Origin: Pararhodobacter marinus
Lineage (GTDB): Bacteria > Pseudomonadota > Alphaproteobacteria > Rhodobacterales > Rhodobacteraceae
Assembly: GCF_003122215.1 (NCBI RefSeq)
Contig: NZ_QEYD01000003.1
Location: forward strand, 1 to 64,000
DNA: 64,000 bases
Direction: 5' to 3'
The position numbers were made by a program, and so were the translations under genes. The notes under the pieces are model-generated. The model was given only the letters and a program-made list of their open reading frames with translations. It searched no databases and was not told the origin of the DNA. Positions 26,188 through 36,805 of the stretch are shown here, piece by piece. Within the stretch, counting starts at the first letter, position 1, and each line of letters starts with the position of its first letter.

Positions 26188-26772
26188 ATGGACGGCGACT
26201 TCAGGCAAAGCTTCGTGCACGAACCCGCGGCTTTGAAACATTTTCCGGCACTCGTCCTGAACGCCGATTACCGTCCGCTCAGCTATTACCCGCTTTCGCT
26301 CTGGCCGTGGCAGGAAGCGGTCAAGGCGGTCTGGATGGACCGCGTGACGATTGCCGCCGAGTACGAGCAGACGGTACACAGCCAGAAGCTCGAGATGCGA
26401 ATACCCTCGGTCGTCGTGCTGAAAGATTTCGTCAAACCCCGAAAGCGCGTGGCCTTCACGCGCTTTAATCTTTTCCTGCGCGACGAATTCACCTGCCAGT
26501 ATTGCGGCTCGCGCCATGACCTGACCTTCGACCACGTGGTGCCCCGCGCGATGGGCGGCGTGACCAGCTGGGAAAACGTCGTGGCCGCCTGCGCGCCGTG
26601 CAACCTGCGCAAGGGATCGAAGAGCCTGCGCGCCTCGGGGATGCGGCTGGCGCGGCCCGCGCGCCGGCCCCATGCCGCCGAACTCATCGACAAGGGCCGC
26701 CGCTTCCCGCCCAACCACCTGCATGAAAGCTGGGCCGATTATCTCTACTGGGATACCGAACTGGAAGCCTGA
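26188..26772 (+). CDS. HNH endonuclease-family protein
   Basis: A 194-residue protein. ATG 26188 follows GCAGGAGAC. The HNH/zinc-finger module lies at residues 100-140: CQYCGSRHDLTFDHVVPRAMGGVTSWENVVAACAPCN, with both Cys pairs, the DHV histidine and the second Asn/His positions intact. The N-terminal half (FPALVLNADYRPLSYYPLSLWPWQEAVKAVW) is the conserved extension of a widespread stand-alone HNH family with no mobile-element association. The cellular role is unknown, and nuclease activity is inferred. GTTGCA-N9-TGCAAC lies upstream at 26055-26075. Confidence 0.88.
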   Translation: MDGDFRQSFVHEPAALKHFPALVLNADYRPLSYYPLSLWPWQEAVKAVWMDRVTIAAEYEQTVHSQKLEMRIPSVVVLKDFVKPRKRVAFTRFNLFLRDEFTCQYCGSRHDLTFDHVVPRAMGGVTSWENVVAACAPCNLRKGSKSLRASGMRLARPARRPHAAELIDKGRRFPPNHLHESWADYLYWDTELEA

Positions 26773-26870
26773 CCGGTCCGAGGCTTGACAGCGCGGCTTT
26801 GTGCTGGACTTTGGGCGCCAAGCGGCCTATCCCGGCCTGAAGTTACCGCTAACACCGCAGGAGCCCGCCC

Positions 26871-28319
26871 ATGGTCGCCCGCGTCATTCCCGTCGATCCG
26901 TTCGACCTTGTCATCTTTGGTGCCACCGGCGACCTTGCCCGGCGCAAGATCCTGCCTGCGCTCTGCCGTCGCTTCGGCGAAGGTCAGATGCCCGAGGGCG
27001 CGCGCATCATCGGTGCCGCGCGCAGCGAGATGTCGCGCGATGACTTCATCGAGATGGTCTCGCAGGCTTTCGACGAATTCCTGGGCGCACAGGCGCCCGA
27101 CGCCGCCCAACGCGCGGCTTTCTTCGAGCGTCTCGACTACGTCGCCATCGATGCGATGGGCGATGACGGCTGGACCACGCTGGCCGGACAGATGCGTGAA
27201 GATGTCGTGCGCGCTTTCTATTTCTCGGTCGCGCCCTCGCTCTTTGGCCCGCTGGCGGCCAATCTGGGCAAGTTCCGGATGATCACGCCGCAGACGCGGA
27301 TCGTGGTGGAAAAGCCCTTCGGCAACGATCTGCAGACCGCGCGCGCGCTCAATCACACGCTGGCCGAGTTCTTCGACGAAACGCAGATCTACCGGATCGA
27401 CCATTATCTGGGCAAGGAAACGGTCCAGAACCTGATGGCCGTGCGCTTTGCCAATATCTTCTTCGAACCACTGTGGAACGCGCGCTTCGTCGATCATGTG
27501 CAGATCACCGTGGCCGAGACCGTCGGCGTTGGCGGGCGCGGTCCCTATTACGACAAGTCGGGCGCGATGCGGGACATGGTGCAGAACCATCTGATGCAGC
27601 TTCTGTGCCTTATGGCGATGGAGCCGCCCTATAAATTCGATCCCGACGCGGTGCGCGACGAAAAGCTCAAGGTGATCCACGCGCTCGACCCGGTGGCGCC
27701 GGCGGATGTGGTCCGGGGTCAGTACGCGGCCGGGCCCGAAACCGCGTCCTTCGCGGACGAGGTCGAGAACGCCAATACCGCGACCGAAAGCTATATCGCG
27801 CTGAAAGTGGGGATTTCCAACTGGCGCTGGAAGGGCACACCGTTCTATCTGCGTACCGGCAAGCGGCTGCGCTCGCGCGTGTCGGAAATCGCCGTGGCCT
27901 TCCGCGACCCGCCGCATTCGATCTTCGGCGAGGATGCACCTTGGAAAGCCAACCTGCTGGTCATCCGCCTGCAGCCCGACGAGGGCATGACGCTGAAAGT
28001 GATGATCAAGGAACCCGGCCCCGGGGGGATGCGGCTGAAGAACGTGGCGCTGGACATGTCCTTTGCCGAGGCTCTGGGCGATGATCTGCATATCCCCGAC
28101 GCCTATGAGCGGCTGATCATGGACGTGATCCGGGGCAACCAGACGCTGTTCATGCGCGGCGACGAGGTCGAGGCCGCCTGGGCCTGGACCGATCCCATCA
28201 TCGCAGCGTGGCAAGGCTCCGCCGACAAACCGGCAATGTACGATCCGGGGTCGTCGGGGCCGGACGAAGCGCTTAAGTTGATCCACATGGACAACAGAAG
28301 CTGGCGCGAGATCCGTTGA
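26871..28319 (+). CDS. zwf: Glucose-6-phosphate 1-dehydrogenase
   Basis: A 482-residue enzyme that oxidises glucose 6-phosphate to 6-phosphogluconolactone with NADP. ATG 26871 follows CAGGAGCC. Motifs: the nucleotide-binding VIFGATGDLARRKI, VVEKPFG, and the active-site RIDHYLGKETVQN. A consensus TTGACA (26785-26790) lies upstream, but no convincing -10 was found. Its stop and the pgl start abut exactly (TGA-ATG). Confidence 0.97.
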   Translation: MVARVIPVDPFDLVIFGATGDLARRKILPALCRRFGEGQMPEGARIIGAARSEMSRDDFIEMVSQAFDEFLGAQAPDAAQRAAFFERLDYVAIDAMGDDGWTTLAGQMREDVVRAFYFSVAPSLFGPLAANLGKFRMITPQTRIVVEKPFGNDLQTARALNHTLAEFFDETQIYRIDHYLGKETVQNLMAVRFANIFFEPLWNARFVDHVQITVAETVGVGGRGPYYDKSGAMRDMVQNHLMQLLCLMAMEPPYKFDPDAVRDEKLKVIHALDPVAPADVVRGQYAAGPETASFADEVENANTATESYIALKVGISNWRWKGTPFYLRTGKRLRSRVSEIAVAFRDPPHSIFGEDAPWKANLLVIRLQPDEGMTLKVMIKEPGPGGMRLKNVALDMSFAEALGDDLHIPDAYERLIMDVIRGNQTLFMRGDEVEAAWAWTDPIIAAWQGSADKPAMYDPGSSGPDEALKLIHMDNRSWREIR

Positions 28320-28991
28320 ATGGACTTTGTCGAATATTCCGACGCCGACATGATGATGATTTCCGTTGCGCGGCACCTGTCGCGCGACCTGCGCGAGGCG
28401 CTGGCGCGGCGCGACCGGGTGCTGTTCGCGGTGCCGGGGGGCACGACGCCCGGGCCGGTTTTCGACATGCTGGCAGCGGTCGATATGGAATGGGAAGCGG
28501 TCGATATCGTGCCCGGCGATGAACGCTGGCTGCCCGAGGATCATCCCCGCTCGAATGCCGGGCAGGTACGGGCGCGGCTCTTGCGTGACAAGGCCGCGGC
28601 GGCGACCCTGTTGTCTCTCTGGCGCGACGTGCCGACGCCCGAAGAGGGCGCGCCCCTCGTGGCCGAGGCTCTGGCGCCGCATCTGCCCGTCGACGTGGCA
28701 CTGGTGGGGATGGGTACGGACATGCACACGGCCTCGCTCTTTCCCGGCGCGGAGGGGTTGGAAGCCGCGCTGGCCTCCGACGCGCCCGCCGTGCTGCCGA
28801 TCAGCGCCCCCGGCGCGCCCGAACCGCGCGTCACGCTGAGCGCGCGCATCCTGCGCGAGGCTTTTGCGCTGCATGTGCTGATCACCGGGGACGAGAAACG
28901 CGCGGCCATCGAGCGGGCACAGAAGCTTTCGCCGATGGAGGCGCCGATCGCCGCCCTTCTGTCGAAGGCCACGGTGCACTGGGCGCCCTGA
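28320..28991 (+). CDS. pgl: 6-phosphogluconolactonase
   Basis: A 223-residue enzyme that hydrolyses 6-phosphogluconolactone. It shows LFAVPGGTTPGPVFDML near residue 38, VPGDERWLPEDHPRSNAG, and VALVGMGTDMHTASLFPGAEGL. All three are standard for the DevB/Pgl family. It follows zwf with no intervening base, so translation is coupled. In relatives edd or pgi often follows. Here the next gene (olsA) converges after 10 bases. Confidence 0.95.
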   Translation: MDFVEYSDADMMMISVARHLSRDLREALARRDRVLFAVPGGTTPGPVFDMLAAVDMEWEAVDIVPGDERWLPEDHPRSNAGQVRARLLRDKAAAATLLSLWRDVPTPEEGAPLVAEALAPHLPVDVALVGMGTDMHTASLFPGAEGLEAALASDAPAVLPISAPGAPEPRVTLSARILREAFALHVLITGDEKRAAIERAQKLSPMEAPIAALLSKATVHWAP

Positions 28992-29001
28992 GGGCCGGCG
29001 C

Positions 29002-29904
29002 CTAGCGCGCCATGACCCCGTCGGGCAGATGCGCGGCAAGCCCCGCGCGCACCCGCTCCTCGCAGGCGCGGGCCAGGGCCTTGCGGTCGCTGGTTTCCGT
29101 GATGGGCAACGGCTCGTGGAAGATCAGCTCGACCCGTCCCTGCCGCGGCTGGGCCAGGACCCGCAGGAAATGCGCGCCGAATCCCAGGTCGCCCCACCAG
29201 CCATAGAACCGCGCGTCGCGGCCTTTGGGCGCGATATAGATCACGCTGACGGGCTGGATCGACAGGATGCCAGCCAGTTCCTCGGCAAAGAAAGCGGCAA
29301 AAAGCGTAGGCTTGAACGGCAGCACGCGAATCCCGTCCGAGCTGGTGCCTTCGGGGAAAAAGCACAGGTGATGCCCCGCGCGCAGCCGGGCCTCGAAGGT
29401 CAGCTTCTGCGCTCGCGCCTCGCGCGCCGCGCGCCGGATGAAGATCGTCCCCGTCGCGCGGGCAAGCCATCCGATGCCGGGCCAGGTGGCGATCTCGTCC
29501 TTGGCGACGAAATAGATCCGCTGGGGCGCGTTCATGACGAAGATGTCCAGCCAGCTTGCATGATTGGCCACCACCGCGCCGCGCCGCCGCATCGGCCGTC
29601 CCTGGGTTCTCAGCCGCAGCCCCAGGATTGCCAGCGCGGCCTTGCACACACCCTGCGTGACGAAGGGCGTCACCGGACGCCGCAGCCCGAAAACCGGACG
29701 CTCGAACAGCCGCAACGTCAGGTGAACCAGCAGCCCGCCGAAGACCACGACCACCAGCACCGGCAACCGCAGCGCCACGACCAGCCAGCCAAACGGCCCG
29801 ATCCGCACGGGCGCGGGCGTGCCCTCGGTGAAGACCCAGGCGGGCGGGGCGCTTTTGGCGCCGTAGCGGCGCGGATCCGGGGAGGGGGGGGTGTTCTCAG
29901 CCAC
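29002..29904 (-). CDS. olsA: 1-acyl-glycerol-3-phosphate/lyso-ornithine lipid O-acyltransferase
   Basis: A 300-residue membrane-bound PlsC-family enzyme. A hydrophobic segment (WLVVALRLPVLVVVVFGGLLVHLTL) precedes the acyltransferase motifs VVANHASWLDIFVM (NHxxxxD) and LCFFPEGTSSDG (PEGT). It lies downstream of olsB and overlaps it by 8 bases, the arrangement in which OlsA adds the second acyl chain to lyso-ornithine lipid. It may also serve as a general PlsC. Confidence 0.88.
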   Translation of the reverse strand: MAENTPPSPDPRRYGAKSAPPAWVFTEGTPAPVRIGPFGWLVVALRLPVLVVVVFGGLLVHLTLRLFERPVFGLRRPVTPFVTQGVCKAALAILGLRLRTQGRPMRRRGAVVANHASWLDIFVMNAPQRIYFVAKDEIATWPGIGWLARATGTIFIRRAAREARAQKLTFEARLRAGHHLCFFPEGTSSDGIRVLPFKPTLFAAFFAEELAGILSIQPVSVIYIAPKGRDARFYGWWGDLGFGAHFLRVLAQPRQGRVELIFHEPLPITETSDRKALARACEERVRAGLAAHLPDGVMAR

Positions 29905-30703
29905 GCGGCGACTTCCGGGTGTAGTAATCGAAGGCCCGACCGGACATCGCCGAGGTGTCCATGATCAGGCAGATATCGGTGGTGTTGAAATCGTGATCGA
30001 CAAAGGCGCCCTGCCCCACGAAGCCGCCGAGCCGCAGATAGGCGCGGATCAGGGGCGGGATCGCCGCCATCGCCGCGCGCGCGTCGATCCCGGCCGGATC
30101 GGGCAGGTCGGGCCTTGCCGCGCCCTCGGGACGGGCATGGACGCGCAGCGCCTCGGGAGCCAGATGATGGGCGTACAGGAAGCTCAGCGCGTGGGCATGG
30201 CGCTGCGGATCGGCGCCGTGGAACGAGGCCACGCCGAACATGATCTCGATCTTGCGCGCGATCACGTACTCGGCCAGTCCGTTCCACAGATGCACCATCG
30301 ACGCGCCGCGCCGATGCCCCCGGTGCACGCAGCTGCGCCCCAGCTCGACCAGTTTCCGACCGCTGGCGCGCAACGGGGTCAGGTCGAACTCGGCATCCGA
30401 ATAGAAACAGCCCAGATGGTCGGCGCGGTCTTGAGGCAGCAACCGGTAAACACCCACAACATGGTTCAGCGTCGCGGGATCGGCATGGCGGTCCACCAGC
30501 ACCAGATGGTCGAAATACGGATCCAGCGCATCGCGTTCCAGCCGCGCGGCGTGGTCGGCCCCGGCGCATTGCGCGCCCAGTTCCTCAACGAAGACCGCGT
30601 AGCGCAGGCGCTGCGCCGACAGCAGGTCGGCCTCGTCCGCAGCCAGCCGGACGGCATAATGGGCGTCGCGCGCGCCCTCTTCCCCGCTGATGCGTTGCTC
30701 CAT
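29897..30703 (-). CDS. olsB: L-ornithine N-alpha-acyltransferase
   Basis: A 268-residue GNAT-fold enzyme that links a 3-hydroxyacyl group from ACP to ornithine. The start at 30703 (MEQRISGEEG) is chosen over a further upstream codon. Conserved features: LRYAVFVEELGA, VGVYRLLP, LVELGRSCVHRGHR, FGVASFHGADP, and PPLIRAYLRLGGFVGQGAFVDHDFNTTDICLIMD. It makes lyso-ornithine lipid for OlsA. Phosphorus-free ornithine lipids often replace phospholipids under phosphate stress. No Pho-box-like direct repeat was recognised upstream, but TTAA-N5-TTAA (30768-30780) is present. Confidence 0.9.
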   Translation of the reverse strand: MEQRISGEEGARDAHYAVRLAADEADLLSAQRLRYAVFVEELGAQCAGADHAARLERDALDPYFDHLVLVDRHADPATLNHVVGVYRLLPQDRADHLGCFYSDAEFDLTPLRASGRKLVELGRSCVHRGHRRGASMVHLWNGLAEYVIARKIEIMFGVASFHGADPQRHAHALSFLYAHHLAPEALRVHARPEGAARPDLPDPAGIDARAAMAAIPPLIRAYLRLGGFVGQGAFVDHDFNTTDICLIMDTSAMSGRAFDYYTRKSPRG

Positions 30704-30797
30704 ACCCCGTATCCCTTTGCACAACCTACGCGTTTGACGAACGCGTCCGTTGTCGCTTACAGTTTCGTTAACCTTGTTAACTTAGTCTCCGATCCGT

Positions 30798-30971
30798 TCA
30801 GATTCCGGGAACCCATTCGAGATCGATCACCTGTGTATCCACGACGACTTTGCCCGCTTCTTCGAAATTCACCGTCACGCGCGCACCGACCACGGACTGG
30901 ACCTGTCCAAGGCCCCAGTCGGGTTGCGACGGATGACGGACGAACATCCCGGGTTCGAGGAGTTGAGCCAT
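30798..30971 (-). CDS. DUF3553 small protein
   Basis: A 57-residue protein, MAQLLEPGMFVRHPSQPDWG at its start and VVVDTQVIDLEWVPG at its end. This matches DUF3553 (PF12073), a small SH3-like barrel resembling the CarD/TRCF RNA-polymerase-interaction fold. It is divergent from chpT with only 31 bases between start codons, so its promoter must lie inside chpT or overlap its leader. The function is unknown. Confidence 0.85.
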   Translation of the reverse strand: MAQLLEPGMFVRHPSQPDWGLGQVQSVVGARVTVNFEEAGKVVVDTQVIDLEWVPGI

Positions 30972-31002
30972 GGTAACTCTCCAGTCCAGTATCGGGGGCC
31001 GC

Positions 31003-31569
31003 ATGATGGCCGATGACGAACTTGCCGCCTTGGTCGGCTCGCGGCTGTGCCATGATCTGGTAAGCCCTCTGGGCGCGATCGGCAACGGGGTCGAGCTTCT
31101 GGGCATGATCCAGAATGCCTCGGACGAGCTGGGTCTCGTCGAAGACGCGGTGCAGGTGGCGCAGGCGCGGATCAAGCTGTTCCGCCTCGCCTTTGGCCGG
31201 GCGCATGATATGCAGGATATCCGCCCCTCCGAGATCGAGGAAGCGGCATCCAGCCTGTCCGCCGCCGGGCGGTTGCGGATCCGCAACGACATTGCGCAGC
31301 CCCTGCCCCGGATGCGGGTCAAGCGGCTGATGCTGGCCCTGCTCTGCCTCGAATCCGCACTGGCCTATGGCGGCGAAGTGGTGATCACGCCCGACGGGGT
31401 CAGCGCCCATGCGGCGCGGCTGCGCATCGACCCCGATCCATGGAGCGCGCTGGCGGCGGGTCAGCCGCCCGCCGAGCCGCGCAGCGACATCGTGCAGTTC
31501 ATCCTGCTTGTCCGGACCGGCCCCGTCGTTGTCGACGAGGCCGAGGGCCACTTGGCGATCAGGGTCTGA
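31003..31569 (+). CDS. chpT: Histidine phosphotransferase ChpT
   Basis: A 188-residue protein. The phosphorylatable histidine lies in [24 protein letters not shown], followed by a dimerisation helix and a degenerate ATPase-like domain (PF10090). ChpT relays phosphate from CckA to CtrA and CpdR. In Rhodobacteraceae CtrA controls motility and gene transfer agent genes. The start at 31003 (MMADDEL) is chosen because an upstream ATG at 30970 overlaps the DUF3553 start codon. Its stop overlaps the convergent proA tail by 11 bases. Confidence 0.9.
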   Translation: MMADDELAALVGSRLCHDLVSPLGAIGNGVELLGMIQNASDELGLVEDAVQVAQARIKLFRLAFGRAHDMQDIRPSEIEEAASSLSAAGRLRIRNDIAQPLPRMRVKRLMLALLCLESALAYGGEVVITPDGVSAHAARLRIDPDPWSALAAGQPPAEPRSDIVQFILLVRTGPVVVDEAEGHLAIRV

Positions 31570-32836
31570 TCGTCCCGTCCCCGGTCACGAGGTACTTGAA
31601 GCTGGTCAACTGCTCGGCACCCACCGGCCCGCGCGCATGCATCTTGCCCGTGGCGATGCCGATCTCGGCGCCCATCCCGAACTCGCCGCCATCGGCGAAC
31701 TGGGTCGAGGCGTTGTGCATCAGGATCGCGCTGTCGAGTCGCTGGAAGAAACGATCAGCAACCGCTTGATTTTCCGTCAAAATAGACTCGGTATGCTGCG
31801 AGCCGTAGCGCCGGATATGCGCTATCGCCCCATCCACCCCGTCGACCAGTTTCGCGGCGATGATCATGTCCAGGAATTCGCGTCCGAAATCGTCAGCATT
31901 GGCCTCTACCGTCCCGGGAATGCTCAGCAATTCGCCTTCGGTGCGCACCTCGACACCGGCTTTCAGCAGATCCTCGATCAACACGCCGCCGTGCCTTTCG
32001 AAGAAAGCCCGGTCGATCAGCAGGCATTCGGCCGAACCGCAGATCCCGGTGCGCCGGGTCTTGGCGTTCAGCACCACGCGGCGCGCTTTCTCCAGATCGG
32101 CCTCGCCATCGGCATAGACATGGCAGATGCCTTCGAGATGCGCGAAGACGGGCACGCGGGCCTCGGCCTGTACCAGCCCGACCAGCCCCTTGCCCCCGCG
32201 CGGCACGATCACGTCGATATAGGGCACCATGCGCAGCATCTCGGCCACGGCGGCGCGGTCGCGGGTCGGCACCATCTGCACCGAGGCTTCGGGCAATCCG
32301 GCTTCGCGCAGCCCGTCAAGGATGCAATCATGAAGCGCGGTCGAACTGTGGTAGCTTTCCGAGCCACCGCGCAGGATCACGGCGTTGCCGGATTTCAGGC
32401 ACAGCGCGGCCGCATCGGCGGTGACGTTGGGACGGCTTTCATAGATCACGCCGATCACCCCCAGAGGCGTGCGCACGCGCCGGATATGCAGGCCCGATTG
32501 CATGTCCCATTCGGTGATCGTCTCTCCGACCGGGTCCTTCTGCCCCGCGACCGAGCGCAGGCCCGCGACGATGCCCTTGATGCGGGCTTCGTCCAGCGCC
32601 AGCCGGTCCATCATCGCGTCGCTCAGCCCCTTGCCGCGCCCGAATTCCAGGTCCTTGGCATTGGCGGCAAGGATCGCGTCGCGCTTGGCCCAGACCGCAT
32701 CGGCGGCGGCGTTGAGGGCGGCTTCCTTCTGCGCCGGTTCGGCAAAGGCCAGCTCGGCCGAGGCCGCGCGGGCCTTCTCGCCCAGGCCTTTCATCAGCGC
32801 GGCGATATCCATCTGTTCGGTGCTGCCGTCCATCAT
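31559..32836 (-). CDS. proA: Gamma-glutamyl phosphate reductase
   Basis: A 425-residue NADPH enzyme for the second step of proline synthesis. The start at 32836 ([19 protein letters not shown]) is chosen because GAGGGAGG precedes it, and the longer frame needs a TTG. Motifs: [33 protein letters not shown] and [18 protein letters not shown] with the catalytic Cys. It is the last gene of the obg-proB-proA run. Confidence 0.96.
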   Translation of the reverse strand: MMDGSTEQMDIAALMKGLGEKARAASAELAFAEPAQKEAALNAAADAVWAKRDAILAANAKDLEFGRGKGLSDAMMDRLALDEARIKGIVAGLRSVAGQKDPVGETITEWDMQSGLHIRRVRTPLGVIGVIYESRPNVTADAAALCLKSGNAVILRGGSESYHSSTALHDCILDGLREAGLPEASVQMVPTRDRAAVAEMLRMVPYIDVIVPRGGKGLVGLVQAEARVPVFAHLEGICHVYADGEADLEKARRVVLNAKTRRTGICGSAECLLIDRAFFERHGGVLIEDLLKAGVEVRTEGELLSIPGTVEANADDFGREFLDMIIAAKLVDGVDGAIAHIRRYGSQHTESILTENQAVADRFFQRLDSAILMHNASTQFADGGEFGMGAEIGIATGKMHARGPVGAEQLTSFKYLVTGDGTIRP

Positions 32837-32847
32837 GCTGCCCTCCC

Positions 32848-35021
<2,174 letters not shown>

Positions 35022-35126
35022 TCATGGCCATCTGAGAACGGCGTCGCCTTGGCGATAGCTCTATGCGCGTGGCGGATCAAGGCCCGCGCTTGGGCGCGGG
35101 CCGTATGGAAAAGCGCGGAGGGCGGG

Positions 35127-35684
35127 TCAGCCCATGCGGCGCAGATAGGTCCAGGTTGGGACCGAACGACCGCGCGCGACCGACCAGGCCTCGGCATCGC
35201 CGATATATTCGAACCCGGCATTGGTCAGCACCCGCGCCGAAGCCGGGTTATCCTGAAACACCTCGGCAAAGACGGTCGCGTTGTCATGCGGATTGGCGTC
35301 GAGCAACGCGCGCACGGCCGCCGAGGCGATGCCCCCCCGCCAATAGGATGGCGCGACCCAGTAACCTATCTGGCTTTGCCCCCGATCCAGCGCCTTGAGC
35401 GAAATCACGCCCAGAAGCGGCGCCGAGCCAAAGGCGGTGCCATCGATCGCCCAGACGTCTTCATCGCGCGACGCCGATTGTGCCGCCTCGATGAAGGCGT
35501 CCGCCGCGCCCTTGGGCAGGGGATGCGGGATCGAGCGTGTTCCCTCAGCCAGCCGCCGGTCGCCCACATAGGCGCCCAGAAGCGGTGCATCGAGCGCGCG
35601 CAACGGTCGCAGGACCAGTCGCTCGCCGGGAATCGTCGGCTGCAGCCGGGTCGAAGCGTCGATGGTGCCGTAGGAATAGCTCAT
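35127..35684 (-). CDS. GNAT-family N-acetyltransferase (RimJ/RimL type)
   Basis: A 185-residue protein starting at 35684 (MSYSYGTIDASTRLQP). It has ERLVLRPLRALDAPLLGAYVG, QIGYWVAPSYWRGGIASAAVRALLD with the acetyl-CoA loop, and DNPASARVLTNAGFEYIGDAE, all typical of RimJ/RimL-type acetyltransferases (PF13302). It lies between the rpmA terminator and obg. The substrate is unknown, and a ribosomal or translation-related protein is possible given the context. Confidence 0.85.
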   Translation of the reverse strand: MSYSYGTIDASTRLQPTIPGERLVLRPLRALDAPLLGAYVGDRRLAEGTRSIPHPLPKGAADAFIEAAQSASRDEDVWAIDGTAFGSAPLLGVISLKALDRGQSQIGYWVAPSYWRGGIASAAVRALLDANPHDNATVFAEVFQDNPASARVLTNAGFEYIGDAEAWSVARGRSVPTWTYLRRMG

Positions 35685-35722
35685 GCATCTGCTCGCGGTC
35701 AGAGGGGACAGGAAGAACACGG

Positions 35723-35761
35723 AAAAAACGAAGGGGGCCGGCAGTTTCCTGTCGGCCCCCC
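35723..35761 (-). terminator. Rho-independent terminator after rpmA
   Basis: On the minus strand, GGGGGCCGACAG, a GAAA loop and CTGCCGGCCCCC, followed by TTCGTTTTTT. It is a strong stem with a tetraloop, placed between rpmA and the GNAT gene. Confidence 0.85.
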
Positions 35762-35787
35762 AGTAACTTGTAACTGTGACGACAGCG

Positions 35788-36057
35788 TTACTCGGCGGCC
35801 TCGGCCACCGGGACGATCGACACGAAGCTGCGGCCCTTGAGGCCCTTGGTGAAGGTCACCACGCCATCGGTGAGCGCGAACAGCGTGTGGTCGCGGCCCA
35901 TGCCGACATTGGCGCCGGCCCAGTGCTTGGTGCCGCGCTGACGCACGATGATGTTTCCCGCGATGGCGTCCTGGCCACCGTAGATCTTCACGCCAAGGCG
36001 ACGGCCCGCAGAGTCGCGACCGTTGCGGGACGAACCGCCTGCTTTCTTGTGAGCCAT
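35788..36057 (-). CDS. rpmA: 50S ribosomal protein L27
   Basis: An 89-residue protein beginning [20 protein letters not shown] and containing [36 protein letters not shown]. It has the standard alphaproteobacterial N-terminus without the processed extension of Firmicutes. It lies 6 bases after rplU and ends at a terminator. Confidence 0.98.
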   Translation of the reverse strand: MAHKKAGGSSRNGRDSAGRRLGVKIYGGQDAIAGNIIVRQRGTKHWAGANVGMGRDHTLFALTDGVVTFTKGLKGRSFVSIVPVAEAAE

Positions 36058-36063
36058 GGGATC

Positions 36064-36561
36064 TTACTCCTCAGCTTTGGCGGCCGCTTTCTTGCGCGGC
36101 GCACGTTTCGGTTTCTCGGCGGCATCCCCGGCCTCGGCCTTCGGCGCCGCTTTCTTGGCAGCGGGCTTCTTGGCGGCGGGCTGGCTTTCGGCGACCTCGA
36201 CCTTGGTGCCCGAGCCGATCGCGGCTTTCACGCCCGACTTGTCCGCACCTTCGGCGAGGATGTCGGTCACGCGCAGCAGCGTCAGCTGCTGACGATGGCC
36301 CTTGGTGCGCTGCGAGCTGTGCTTGCGGCGACGCTTGACGTAGTGAATGACCTTCTCGCCCTTGATCTGGTCGATCACTTCCGCCTGCACGCCGGCACCG
36401 GCCACGAGCGGGGCACCGACGACCAGCGAGTCACCGCCGACCATCAGAACCTCGTTGAATTGCACTTTCTCACCGGCTTCCGCCGCGAGACGCTCGACGC
36501 GCAGAACGTCGCCCGCCTGGACGCGGTACTGTTTGCCGCCGGTCTTGAGGACTGCGAACAT
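36064..36561 (-). CDS. rplU: 50S ribosomal protein L21 with lysine/alanine-rich extension
   Basis: A 165-residue protein starting at 36561 (MFAVLKTGGKQYRVQAGDVLRVERL). The L21 core, including IHYVKRRRKHSSQRTKGHRQQLTLLRV, ends near residue 102. The last roughly 60 residues (ESQPAAKKPAAKKAAPKAEA, PKRAPRKKAAAKAEE) are a basic low-complexity tail. Such tails occur in several alphaproteobacterial L21 proteins and may contact rRNA or be flexible. Confidence 0.97.
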   Translation of the reverse strand: MFAVLKTGGKQYRVQAGDVLRVERLAAEAGEKVQFNEVLMVGGDSLVVGAPLVAGAGVQAEVIDQIKGEKVIHYVKRRRKHSSQRTKGHRQQLTLLRVTDILAEGADKSGVKAAIGSGTKVEVAESQPAAKKPAAKKAAPKAEAGDAAEKPKRAPRKKAAAKAEE

Positions 36562-36688
36562 GTCCTTGTTTCCTTCGATTTCCGCGTTCTGTGGCCCCGG
36601 TTGCCCGGCGTTTCCTGGTGTTTCGTGACCCGGCATCGGATGCCGGCACCGCCTCGAACAGCGCCCCTTGCGGGTATGATAAAGATAT

Positions 36689-36799
36689 GTGCCCCGCACC
36701 AACCGGCAGGTCGATGCGGGGCACGGGCTGCTCATAGCCCCGAACGGGGCGGAAAGTCAAGCGATCAGGTCCTGCCCGGCGCGAAAAACGCCGGGCAGG
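36689..36799 (-). terminator. Two strong hairpins downstream of the trypsin-like gene
   Basis: Hairpin A (36771-36799): CCTGCCCGGCG/CGCCGGGCAGG, a perfect 11-pair stem with loop CGAAAAA. Hairpin B (36689-36724): GTGCCCCGCA/TGCGGGGCAC, a perfect 10-pair stem with a 16-base loop, followed on the minus strand by A/T-rich ATATCTTTATCATA. They separate the protease gene from rplU. Hairpin B may also overlap the rplU promoter region. Confidence 0.6.
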
Positions 36800-36805
36800 A
36801 AAGCC

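Noticed and set aside
26188-26772. HNH gene as part of a mobile element or homing endonuclease
   Set aside because: No intron, terminal repeats, integrase or host-gene interruption nearby. It belongs to a widespread stand-alone chromosomal HNH family.
30757-31551. Long minus-strand frame antisense to chpT
   Set aside because: It is antisense to the well-supported ChpT frame and has no domain. Only the short DUF3553 frame (30798-30971) on this strand is credible.
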